Assembly (NCBI RefSeq): GCF_025145285.1
Contig: NZ_CP102251.1
Location: 992,001-1,056,000 of the forward strand
Direction: 5' to 3'
DNA from: Alistipes onderdonkii
Lineage (GTDB): Bacteria; Bacteroidota; Bacteroidia; Bacteroidales; Rikenellaceae
DNA length: 64,000 nucleotides
A model generated the notes under the pieces. It searched no databases. It was not told where the DNA came from and saw only the letters and a program-made list of their open reading frames with translations. The position numbers were made by a program, and so were the translations under genes. This document shows, piece after piece, positions 44,347 through 53,300 of this stretch (position 1 is the stretch's first letter; every line of letters starts with the position of its first letter).

Positions 44347-46623
44347 TCAATCGAAACACTCCGGACAGGGGCGCGGCACAAGTTCGAATTCGAGCACACC
44401 GCCCTGCACGATCTGTTCGTGCGTGATGAAAGGACGGGTGAGCCGCTCGCCGTTGAGCCGTGCCGCACGGATATACTTGTTCACTTTCGACGCCCCCGGG
44501 GATTTGATGACAAAACTGCGGCCTCCGGGCAGGGCGATTTCCACCCGTTCGAAGATCGGAGAACCCAGGGCATATTCCCCCGAGGCCGGATTGACCGGAT
44601 AAAAACCCATCGCCGCAAAGACATACCACGCCGTGAGCGCACCGCCGTCCTCGTCGCCGCTCAGCCCGGTCGGGCGGTCGTCGAACCAGATGTCGGCAAT
44701 CTGCCGGACACGATGCTGGGTTTTCCACGCAGCCCCGGCGTAATTGTAGAGCCACGGGACATGGAACGCCGGCTCGTTGCCCGCCGGCATGAGCCCCTGC
44801 AACCCAGTAGCGTCGGGCATCCGCCCCATGAATTTCCACTTGTCGATCTCCGGCCCCCGGTTATAAGCCTCGTCGAGACGGCGGACGAAAGCCTCCTCTC
44901 CACCCATCAGGGCGATCAGTTGCGGAATATCGTGCTGCACATGGAAGACATGGACGCAGGCATTGACCTCGGCGAAGTAACTCCGGGCTCCGAAGCCATC
45001 GCACAACTGCGGGTCGAACGGCTCGACCCATTCACCCCGCTCGTTTCTGGGGGCGAAATAACCGATCGCCGGATTCCAGAGATTCAGATAGTTGCGCGAA
45101 CGCCGCAGCAACAGTTCATAATCGTCCATGCGCCCCAAGTAACGCGCGACCTGCGCCAGGCACCAGTCGTCGTAGCTGTGTTCGAGCGTCACGGAAACCG
45201 CCTGCCTCTTTTCCCAGCCGTCGTCGACATACGGATATTTCTCCGGCTCTCCGGGAGCCAATGCCGGGAAATAACCGTGTTCGGAATAAAACCTGTCGGG
45301 CTCGCGCGCCGCCCCCGCACGCCAGGGGATCATCGTACCTTCCAGCGCATTCTTGCGGAGCCCCTCGTAAAGTTTTTCCACATCGAACCCCGTGATTCCC
45401 TTGCGGATGGCCTCGGCTGCGAACGAGGCCACATGGTTGCCGATCATCGGATCCCCGTGCCAGTCGGGGCCGCCGCCTTCGAACCAGTCGCCGCCCCACT
45501 CCGTCAGTTCGGGAAAAGAGGGCACCCACCCCCACTGCTCGTAGATGCGGGCATACGACTGCAGCTCGTCGGCCTTGCGCGCAGGATCAAGCAGGATACC
45601 CAGCGCATGGAGGTTCCGGTAGGTATCCCACATCCAGTCATCGTTGTAAAACGGCCGCGCATCTTCGTGGACACAGCGGTCGAAGCCGCTGTAATACCGC
45701 CCGTATTCCGACTGGTCGACCATCCGTTCATACGTACGGTAAAGCGAGGTATAGAATATCCGGCGTTCCCGGTCGGTTCCGCCCTCCACGCGTATGCGCC
45801 CGAGCGCCTTTTCCCAAATGTCCCGGCTCCGCTTCTTAACCGCACCGAAAGCAAGTCCCCCGGTTTCGGCTTCGAGGTTGGCACGCGCCTGTTCCACGCT
45901 GATATAGGAGATACCTACCCGGAAGCACACCTTGCCGAACCCTGCCGGGGCAGAGAACCAGGCGCCGACATCGCGGCCCGACGCCGATCCCTCCGCGGAA
46001 AGCCGCTCCCCGCAACGCGTGCCGGAGCTATCGAAAGGCCGGTCGGCGACGGCATAGAAATATTGGCGGGCATAATCGACCGCTTCCCAGCCCGAAACGA
46101 CCCGGTCACCGCAGACATCGACCTCGCCTTCGGAAGTGAGCCGGAAAAGCACGTTCGCCTGCCGCCCTGCATCCGTGAAGTCGAATTCGTAAAGGGCCGT
46201 CCGCTCGGCGGTCGTCCACTCGGCCCATATCCCGAAATCCTCCAGCCACACCCGGTGCGACCAGGGATGCAGTTCCTCCAGGTCATGGTCGTACCACGAA
46301 GAGGAGCGCGCCGGGTCGAACGAGATGTCGCCCGCCGTGGGCATGACCGAACCGGCGATCCCGCTCCGGTAGCGGGGCATATTGAGGGCGATGCCGTATA
46401 TCCGGTCGGAAAAATAGCGGTCATTGAGCCCGGGCTCGGTTACGGGGTAGATCCGCACCATGGAATGGGGCCGGTGCACCTGCGGGGTGACGGTCGTCAG
46501 CAAAGGGGCCACGCCGCCGATATTGGGATCGACCCAACGGCCCACGCCCTCGTCGCGGCAGGCGGCCAGGGCGGCAGCGAGGCCCGCGGAAAAGGCCAGG
46601 AGTAAAATTCGCGGTTTCAGCAT
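44347..46623 (-). CDS. GH92 family alpha-mannosidase-like lipoprotein, divergent N-terminus
   Basis: GH92 exo-alpha-mannosidase family, calcium-dependent and inverting; 758 aa. The signal ends in ALAAC, so it is lipidated at Cys22 and is probably surface or periplasmic. The C-terminal catalytic half has the family blocks FYNDDWMWDTYRNLHALG, GLSGDEDGGALTAWYVFAAMGFYP and YALGSPIFERVEI. The N-terminal motif differs from the usual GH92 start (canonical V-D-P-x-I-G-T-G-G-x-G-H-T): here it is VDPNIGGVAPLLTTVTP followed by HRPHSMVRIYP, a subgroup pattern whose linkage specificity I do not know. It diverges from an AraC regulator (101-base gap), which may control it and the GH38 gene downstream. Confidence 0.88.
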   Translation of the reverse strand: MLKPRILLLAFSAGLAAALAACRDEGVGRWVDPNIGGVAPLLTTVTPQVHRPHSMVRIYPVTEPGLNDRYFSDRIYGIALNMPRYRSGIAGSVMPTAGDISFDPARSSSWYDHDLEELHPWSHRVWLEDFGIWAEWTTAERTALYEFDFTDAGRQANVLFRLTSEGEVDVCGDRVVSGWEAVDYARQYFYAVADRPFDSSGTRCGERLSAEGSASGRDVGAWFSAPAGFGKVCFRVGISYISVEQARANLEAETGGLAFGAVKKRSRDIWEKALGRIRVEGGTDRERRIFYTSLYRTYERMVDQSEYGRYYSGFDRCVHEDARPFYNDDWMWDTYRNLHALGILLDPARKADELQSYARIYEQWGWVPSFPELTEWGGDWFEGGGPDWHGDPMIGNHVASFAAEAIRKGITGFDVEKLYEGLRKNALEGTMIPWRAGAAREPDRFYSEHGYFPALAPGEPEKYPYVDDGWEKRQAVSVTLEHSYDDWCLAQVARYLGRMDDYELLLRRSRNYLNLWNPAIGYFAPRNERGEWVEPFDPQLCDGFGARSYFAEVNACVHVFHVQHDIPQLIALMGGEEAFVRRLDEAYNRGPEIDKWKFMGRMPDATGLQGLMPAGNEPAFHVPWLYNYAGAAWKTQHRVRQIADIWFDDRPTGLSGDEDGGALTAWYVFAAMGFYPVNPASGEYALGSPIFERVEIALPGGRSFVIKSPGASKVNKYIRAARLNGERLTRPFITHEQIVQGGVLEFELVPRPCPECFD

Positions 46624-46698
46624 TATTCTATGTTTTTATCAGATAAGAAAATTCGTAAAAAATCGGTTCCGGGAGCGGGAATTACGGGCAAAAATCCC

Positions 46699-46706
46699 TA
46701 TATTTG
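46699..46706 (+). promoter_or_regulatory. Candidate -7 box for the AraC regulator at 46725
   Basis: TATATTTG is a full match to TAnnTTTG, 18 bases before the ATG, the same layout as at rhaM. No clear -33 TTTG is visible. Confidence 0.5.
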
Positions 46707-46724
46707 TTAAGTAAGCCATAAGCC

Positions 46725-47600
46725 ATGAAGTACATTCTGAAGGAGATCACCCCGCTGGGAAAAAACGACCTGTTCATCGCAAACTACTGGCCCGACAACC
46801 AGATGGATTTTCCCCTCCATTTCCACGAGGACTACGAATTGTGCCTGACGCTCAACGTGCGCGGGAAACGCATCCTGGGTAACCTGGTCGAGGATTTCAC
46901 CGAAAAAGACCTGGTCATCACCACTCCCAACGTACTCCACTGCTACAAACGCGACGACGCCTTTCTCAACGTCCGCTGTGAGGTCGTCGTGATCCAGTTT
47001 CCCAAAGAGCTTCCCTCGTGGGGCATTTTCGACACCGACCAACTGCGGAACATCCGCAACCTGCTCTGCCAGCCTGCCCCGGGGCTCAAGTTCTCGGAAG
47101 AGACGGCCGAAGCCGTCCGGGAGCGATTGCTGCGCCTGCCCCGAACCGAGGGGTTCGAGGCCGTTCAGCTGTTTTTCGGGATACTCCACGAACTGGCCTG
47201 CGCCGACCGCACACAGGTTGAGCTGATCGGAGTCCAGAGCAGCGACAGTACCCTTCCGCACAGCCGCCGCATCAACAAGATCGTACAGTTCGTCGAGAAG
47301 AACTACCACCACAAAATCTCGCTGGAAGACGTCGGCGAACTGGTCGGCATGTCCGCCTCATCGGTGAGCCGCTTTTTCAAACAACGCACCCGCCACAATT
47401 TCTGGGACTATCTCAACGGGTTCCGCATCGACCGCGCCGCACAAATGATGATCGAAACCGAGCACACCATCTCGGAAATCAGCTATGCCTGCGGGTTCAA
47501 CAATATCTCCAACTTCAACCGCGTATTCCGGGAGCGGATCGGCACGACGCCGAGCGACTACCGCAACAAATTCAAGGAGTCGATCATCCCCGACCGCTGA
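46725..47600 (+). CDS. AraC family transcriptional regulator
   Basis: Intact 291-aa regulator. An N-terminal cupin-like sensor domain (about 1-150) contains FPLHFHEDYELCLTLN, the usual ligand-binding beta-barrel pattern. The C-terminal DNA-binding domain (about 185-285) has both helix-turn-helix motifs: ISLEDVGELVGMSASSVSRFF, and HTISEISYACGFNNISNFNR followed by GTTPSDYRNKF. It is transcribed away from the GH92 gene and toward the second PUL, so the GH92/GH38 genes or that PUL are the likely targets. The inducer is presumably a sugar, not identifiable from sequence. Confidence 0.92.
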   Translation: MKYILKEITPLGKNDLFIANYWPDNQMDFPLHFHEDYELCLTLNVRGKRILGNLVEDFTEKDLVITTPNVLHCYKRDDAFLNVRCEVVVIQFPKELPSWGIFDTDQLRNIRNLLCQPAPGLKFSEETAEAVRERLLRLPRTEGFEAVQLFFGILHELACADRTQVELIGVQSSDSTLPHSRRINKIVQFVEKNYHHKISLEDVGELVGMSASSVSRFFKQRTRHNFWDYLNGFRIDRAAQMMIETEHTISEISYACGFNNISNFNRVFRERIGTTPSDYRNKFKESIIPDR

Positions 47601-47640
47601 CCTCCGGCACCGCGCTCACCCGGCAATTACACCGGAACCG

Positions 47641-47672
47641 CCGTACGCCACAGGCACCGCCCGGGCGTACGG
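47641..47672. terminator. Possible bidirectional terminator between convergent genes
   Basis: Perfect 9-bp inverted repeat (47641-47649 with 47664-47672), loop of 14, between the AraC stop (47600) and the end of the minus-strand PUL (47702). No strong T run is present on either side, so the call is weak. Confidence 0.4.
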
Positions 47673-47701
47673 TCTCTATTCCGGGTCAAGGGAAATCCGG
47701 G

Positions 47702-48940
47702 CTATTCGCCGTTCCACAACTCTTTGATGGTCTGTTCGATGTCCATGCCGTAGGGGATCTTGTCGCTTTTGGCGACGGCTCGGCTCAGGAATACCGATCC
47801 GCCGGCCGTGAGCGATACGACGCGCGCACCGGGCATCTCGAGATGGCCGTGCGGATCGTTTTCGCGCAGCCAGTCATAGGCATAGCGCAGCCATGCCCGG
47901 CGCGCGGGGACATCCTGCATATAGAACCAGGTGATCTCGTCATATCCCCACACGTAATGGTCGTTGAGATCAGCCACCCCGGGGTGGTCGCTGACCCCGA
48001 AATTATCGAACTCGACCAGATAGGGCAAGGCATCGCACCGCCAGCCGCTCGGGGTGACACAGGCAGGGCTCTTGCCGAAAATGGCATTGAGATGCCCCTT
48101 TTCCAGCACGCACCGCATCGGCTCTTCGGGAACTTCCTTGATGCGCAGCGGGTATGAGTTGAAATCGAGAAGACTCCGCTCGCCGACCATCATGCCCTGG
48201 CTGCCCGCATGGGCGTCGAAAAGCACGAAGTGGCGGCGGGCACGCGGATAAACCCATGCGCGGACTTTCTTCAGGAAACTGTCCCACGACTGCCACTCGT
48301 GGTCGTTCATGCCCATCAGGTAGACCTGCCCCAGGTGTACGGCCTCAACACCGATATCCACATAGGAGCCGATCAGGTACATCAGCCACAGCTGCGTCTC
48401 GACGCGCGTGATATCGGGCACGCTGCCGCCCGGCCCCCACAGGTCGACATACTTGCCGTCGGGCGAGAGCATCTGCGAATAGTCGAAATTCCGCTCCTCG
48501 ACGGGCAACCCCAGCGCCTCGAACGCCCAGGCCGGCACGGGGACTTCGTTCACGTCGCGGTAAACGGCCTCGAAGGCCGCAGCCTGGAAGATCACGTCGG
48601 GGTCGAAGGCATGTACCTCCCCGACCAATGCTTCGGCACCGGCCCAGAATCCCGGCTCCGTGAGCACTTTCTCATCGCCCCAGCGATAAATAGCCCGCCC
48701 GATGAACTTTGCACCCGTATTCCGGATAAACGCCACGTCGGCCGCCTTGTCCGGATAAGTCCCGTCGTTGCAATAGGGATCCACCGTAAGGAACTCCGAC
48801 ATGGTGACGGCACGGGCCAGATAGCGTTCCAGCACGGCCTGCGAAACCGAACCGTCGAAATAATAAGGGGTTTCGGTGCGGCTGCACGAACCGGCCACGC
48901 ACAAAAGGGCCAAAGCCAGCGATAAAATCAGTTTTTTCAT
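47702..48940 (-). CDS. Lipoprotein of unknown family, paralogue of the upstream gene
   Basis: A 412-aa lipoprotein from the start at 48940 (lipobox VAGSC, Cys19); an upstream in-frame ATG overlapping the previous gene was rejected. I recognise no named family. It shares many blocks with the gene at 48949-50244: GAKFIGRA, RDVNEVPVPAWAFEALG, VPDITRVETQ, DIGVEAVHLGQVYLM, TPSGWRCDALPYLVEFDNFG and VWGYDEITWF. The alternating strands and helices and the acidic residues at strand ends (EAVHLGQ, FDAHAG, EFDNFG, YDEI) look like a TIM-barrel glycosidase, which is inference. As the last gene of the SusC-SusD operon at 58-47.7 kb, an enzyme acting on the imported glycan is the natural guess. Confidence 0.75.
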   Translation of the reverse strand: MKKLILSLALALLCVAGSCSRTETPYYFDGSVSQAVLERYLARAVTMSEFLTVDPYCNDGTYPDKAADVAFIRNTGAKFIGRAIYRWGDEKVLTEPGFWAGAEALVGEVHAFDPDVIFQAAAFEAVYRDVNEVPVPAWAFEALGLPVEERNFDYSQMLSPDGKYVDLWGPGGSVPDITRVETQLWLMYLIGSYVDIGVEAVHLGQVYLMGMNDHEWQSWDSFLKKVRAWVYPRARRHFVLFDAHAGSQGMMVGERSLLDFNSYPLRIKEVPEEPMRCVLEKGHLNAIFGKSPACVTPSGWRCDALPYLVEFDNFGVSDHPGVADLNDHYVWGYDEITWFYMQDVPARRAWLRYAYDWLRENDPHGHLEMPGARVVSLTAGGSVFLSRAVAKSDKIPYGMDIEQTIKELWNGE

Positions 48941-48948
48941 AATCGGAA

Positions 48949-50244
48949 TCATTGGTTGCTCCATATTTTTTTGATGGTCTCTTCGGTCGAACGCCCCGTC
49001 GGGGTGGCTTCACTCTGCGTATTGCACCGGTAAAAGCGCGTGGCTGCGGAAACCGATACGCGGCAACCCGGCATCTGGATATATCCGACGGGATCGACGC
49101 GGTTCATGTAGTCCACGGCATATTCGAGCCAGTAACGGGCATATTCGTCGTCGCACAGGCTGAACCACGAAATCTCGTCGTAGCCCCAGACGAAATTGTC
49201 TCCCCAGTTGTACGACCCCGGATGGCTGCTCTCCCCGAAGTTATCGAATTCGAGGATATACGGGATACGGTCGGCTGTCCAGCCGCTCGGCGTCTCCCCA
49301 CCCTGCGTATATCCGATCACGGAATCGAGGTAGCCCTTTTCGAGCTTCGCCTTGATAGGCTCGCCGACAATCTCCTTCGGACGCAAGGGGAACGACACGA
49401 AATCGAACAGGTGCCGGCCGTCGACCACGATACCGCCGTTGGCCAGGTGGGCGTCCATGATAACCGTCCCGCGCGCCGCCTTGGTCTTGGCTGCCTCCCG
49501 GATCTTGGACAACAGGTTCCGGTAGCCCGCATAACCGTTGTCCGAATCGCCCATCGAAGCCATCAACCGCACCTGCCCGCAGTGGAACGCCTCGATTCCG
49601 GCTTCCATGTATTTCACGGCCATGAAGTAGAACCACATCTGCGCCTCCTCGCGCGACATGTCGGGCACACAGGTATTCTCACCCCACTGTCCCAGATAAA
49701 GGCCGCCCTCGTCACGGATGTCGTCGAAACGGAAATTCCGCTCCTCGGGTTCCTTGCCGAATGCCCGGAACACCCACTCGGGGACGGGAATGTCGTTGAC
49801 CCGGGTAGAAACCGTCTCGAACATAGCCCCCTGGAAAATCAGGTCGGGATCCTGCTGGTGCATCCGGGCGATCCTGGCTTTGGCATCCGCAAACCAGGCA
49901 TCGTTCATGAAATAGCCCTCCTTATTCCACTGGTACATCGCACGCCCGATGAATTTGGCACCGACGTTGAGCAACATCCGTTCATCGTCCTCCGTCCCGT
50001 AGACGCCGTCGGTCGAGGTCTCGGGGCCGGACAGGAACTCGGTCTGGGTAATGGCCCGCGAAAGGTAGTTATGCAACACTTCTTCGGACATCACACCGTC
50101 CGAAAACTGGTAGTTGCCCGTGTTGGGTACGGCATCTGGCCGCCGGGGGATCTCGGGCCACTGGCTTTTATCCCACTCTTTTTCGCACCCTGCAGCCGTG
50201 AGCACAACGGCTGCGGCGCAAAGTATCATTTTAAAGGTTTTCAT
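48949..50244 (-). CDS. Lipoprotein of unknown family, paralogue of the downstream gene
   Basis: A 431-aa lipoprotein (lipobox LTAAGC, Cys20, followed by EKEWD). It has the same conserved blocks as its neighbour: LNVGAKFIGRAMYQW, DPDLIFQGAMFETV, VNDIPVPEWVFRAFG, EERNF, VPDMSREEAQMWFYF, AGIEAFHCGQVRLM, LEKGYLDSVIGY, TPSGWTADRIPYILEFDNFG and WGYDEISWFSL. The invariant Glu and Asp in these blocks are candidate catalytic residues of a TIM-barrel-like fold (inference). Its start is 61 bases from the end of the repeat-rich lipoprotein gene, with a hairpin between; the next paralogue starts eight bases after its stop, so the two are surely coexpressed. I do not recognise a described family. Confidence 0.75.
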   Translation of the reverse strand: MKTFKMILCAAAVVLTAAGCEKEWDKSQWPEIPRRPDAVPNTGNYQFSDGVMSEEVLHNYLSRAITQTEFLSGPETSTDGVYGTEDDERMLLNVGAKFIGRAMYQWNKEGYFMNDAWFADAKARIARMHQQDPDLIFQGAMFETVSTRVNDIPVPEWVFRAFGKEPEERNFRFDDIRDEGGLYLGQWGENTCVPDMSREEAQMWFYFMAVKYMEAGIEAFHCGQVRLMASMGDSDNGYAGYRNLLSKIREAAKTKAARGTVIMDAHLANGGIVVDGRHLFDFVSFPLRPKEIVGEPIKAKLEKGYLDSVIGYTQGGETPSGWTADRIPYILEFDNFGESSHPGSYNWGDNFVWGYDEISWFSLCDDEYARYWLEYAVDYMNRVDPVGYIQMPGCRVSVSAATRFYRCNTQSEATPTGRSTEETIKKIWSNQ

Positions 50245-50258
50245 CGTATTTCAAGTTT

Positions 50259-50287
50259 AAAACCCCGGCCGGCCCGCAACCGGCCGG
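50259..50287 (-). terminator. Hairpin (terminator or attenuator) after the repeat-rich lipoprotein gene
   Basis: An 8-bp GC stem (50265-50272 with 50280-50287), loop of seven, followed on the minus strand by GG and four T. It lies inside the operon, so it may reduce rather than end expression of the two downstream paralogues. Confidence 0.5.
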
Positions 50288-50305
50288 AGCTCCGTTCACA
50301 TTCCG

Positions 50306-53300
50306 TTACAATTCGTCGATCTTATAGGTAATCCCTCCGGATTCGATCGTAAAGACCGCACCGTCCGCGAATACGCCGTCCCGGTAAAGTTTTCCGAGCA
50401 GATCCAATCCGACTTTATTGGATGTCGAAACCACCGGGATACCTCCCTCCGAGGTGCCGTTCCCCGTAACCGTCAGGTCGCCGCCCACGCTTTTAAGCGC
50501 CTCGAAGCCGCCCAGGCCGTTGAACCGTGCATTATCGGAGAGCACAAGACTACCGCCGATAGTCTCGAGCTTCATCACGTCGAAATTCCAGAAGTTGCCG
50601 TTGCAGCCCGTAACGATGAAATCGCCGCCCACACTCTTCAGCGAATTGAACGTCACACCGCGCATCGGCGTCGTCACGCCCGTCAGCCTTACGCTGCCCG
50701 CCACGCTCACGATCTGCGAAAGACAGTTCCCTGCGCCCCAGTCTGTGGCGATCTTCGGACAGTTCTCGAAGACAAGGTCGCCACCGATCTCAGTCATATC
50801 CTTCATCCCGTTTAGGTTAAACAGCTCGGCACAGTTGCGGAAGACGATGCCGCCTTCGACCGTAAAGCCGCCGTTCAGGAAAAACAGCTCCGTCGAGGTG
50901 AGGCTGCTCCCTTCGAGCGTCAACGTGCCCATGACCTTTTCCACGCGGGTCTTGACGAAGGACAGGTCGTTGTCCGACATCGTATTGCCTGTGTCCACGA
51001 TCGTCAGATCCTGCACCGTCTCCTTCACTGCGGAACCGTCCTGCGGGGCAAAGGCCAGCAATTCGTCCCAGCCCGTGATCGTATAGCTCTTATAGGGACT
51101 CGGCACCGGGAATTCGACCGCCGAACCGTCGGCGTATTTACAGGTCACAGTCGCAGCCGGAGCCACCACCCCCGACCCGAGCCAACCAGCTACGAGGTCG
51201 AAGCCAACCTGATCCGATGTACTGTCGTAGGGAATTCCACCGTTCGCAGTACCGTTACCCGTAATGGTGACATCACCGCCGACGGAAGTTACGAATGCAA
51301 AGCCGCCCAGACCGTTGAGCTTCGCGTTATCGGTTATGACCAGGTTACCGCCGATGGTTTCGAGCTTCATCACGTCGAAATTCCAGAAGTTGCCGTTGCA
51401 GCCCGTAACGATGAAATCGCCGCCCACACTCTTCAGCGAATTGAACGTCACACCGCGCATCGGCGTCGTCACGCCCGTCAGCCTTACGCTGCCCGCCACG
51501 CTCACGATCTGCGAAAGACAGTTCCCTGCGCCCCAGTCCGTGGCGATCTTCGGGCAGTTCTCGAAGACAAGGTCGCCGCCGATGGCAGTCATATCCTTCA
51601 TCCCGTTCAGGTTGAACAGCTCGGCACAGTTGCGGAAGACGATGCCGCCTTCGACCGTAAAGCCGCCGTTCAGGAAAAACAGCTCCGTCGAGGTGAGGCT
51701 GCTCCCTTCGAGCGTCAATGTACCCACTACCTTTTCCACGCGGGTCTTGACGAAGGACAGGTCGTTGTCCGACATCGTATTGCCTGTGTCCACGATCGTC
51801 AGATCCTGCACCGTCTCCTTCACCGCGGAACCGTCCTGCGGGGCAAAGGCCAGCAATTCGTCCCTGTCCGTGATCGTATAGCTCTTATATTCGCCGGGTT
51901 GGGGTATCTCCGAGAATTCGACGGGCGTCCCGTCCGCATAGCGGCAGTCGATCGTAGCGCCGGGCTGTACGATACCGCCCGTAATCCAGCTTTCCACCAG
52001 GTCGAAGCCCACCTGTCCGGCTTTCGAGGCATACGGGATGCCGCCCGATGCGCCCGGCGCCGTGCCGTTGCCGGTAATGGTAATGTCACCGCCGATATAC
52101 TCGACCTTTTCGAAGCCGCCCAGGCCGTTCTGGTGGTCATTGTCCGTGAGCGTAAGGCTGCCGCCCACATGACGGAGGTCGGTGGCCAGGTTCCAGAAGA
52201 ATCCCGTATAGAGCTCGATGCAGTTGTCGGCAAGGGTCAGGTCGCCCCCGACTTTGTTCAGCGAAGCGAAAGCCATCTGCTGCATACCGCAGCTGCGCAC
52301 CGTCAAATCGCCGTCGATCTCGGTGATCTGGGCGAACCCGCTGCCGCGGCCCCAGTGGATCAGATAAGGTATATTTTCGAGGACAAGATCGCCGTAAATA
52401 CGGGTGATATTCTTGAAGCCGTTGGTATTGAAGAATTTATTACTGCCGCTCTCATCGTACGTGGTGATATTGCGCAGGATGATGCTACCCTGGCAGTCGA
52501 CCTTGCCGAAGAATGTTTCGGTCGTTTTGAGCGATGCGCCGTCGACAGTCAGCGTACCCTGCACGACGGAGATCTTCGAAGCCAGCAACGCCATACCGTC
52601 GTCCGAGACATTCGGCCCGGTGACCGTCAGGTTCTTGACCTCCTTCCCGCCGGGGCTGAAGGCAGCGGCCTCGGCATCGGACTTGATCGTATAGCTGTAA
52701 ACGCCGCCCGATTCGCCGCCCTGGCCGATGAGCGACGGATCGGTCACGGCCAGCGGATGGTTGTTCGACAGGGTCACGCTCTCCGCATCGAGCACCGAAT
52801 TGGAGATCAGGTATTTGATGACATTGAAGCCATAGCTGTCCGGTTCGTCGGGTTTGTCTTCGCCCAGCGAGGAGTTGCCCGTAACATAAAGTTTACCGGT
52901 CATCTTCTTGATCCCCAGCATGCCGCTGATGTCGGTCAGCTGCGGGTTATCCTCGATATGGATATCGCCGATGACGAACTTCACGCCGAGGTCGGCGACA
53001 TCCGTAAGGGATTCGTTGCCCGAAATCTCGAGCATGGTCGCAACCGACGTCGTATGGGGCAGTGCGAGCGAGACGATCCCCGTATTGCGGATGACGAGCG
53101 TACCGACGGCTGCGACGTCGAGCGACGAAATGTCCGTAATACCGGCCCCAGTGACGGTGATGCTGTTGGCAGTCCGGCGTGCGGGGAAGGCATCGACTTC
53201 GGCCTGTGTGGACAGCGTGTAATTCCCGCTGTACGGGTTCGCGGGATCGGTCGTATCTTCGCTGCACGCGGCCAGCCCCGCGCAGCAGAACAGTGCGGCG

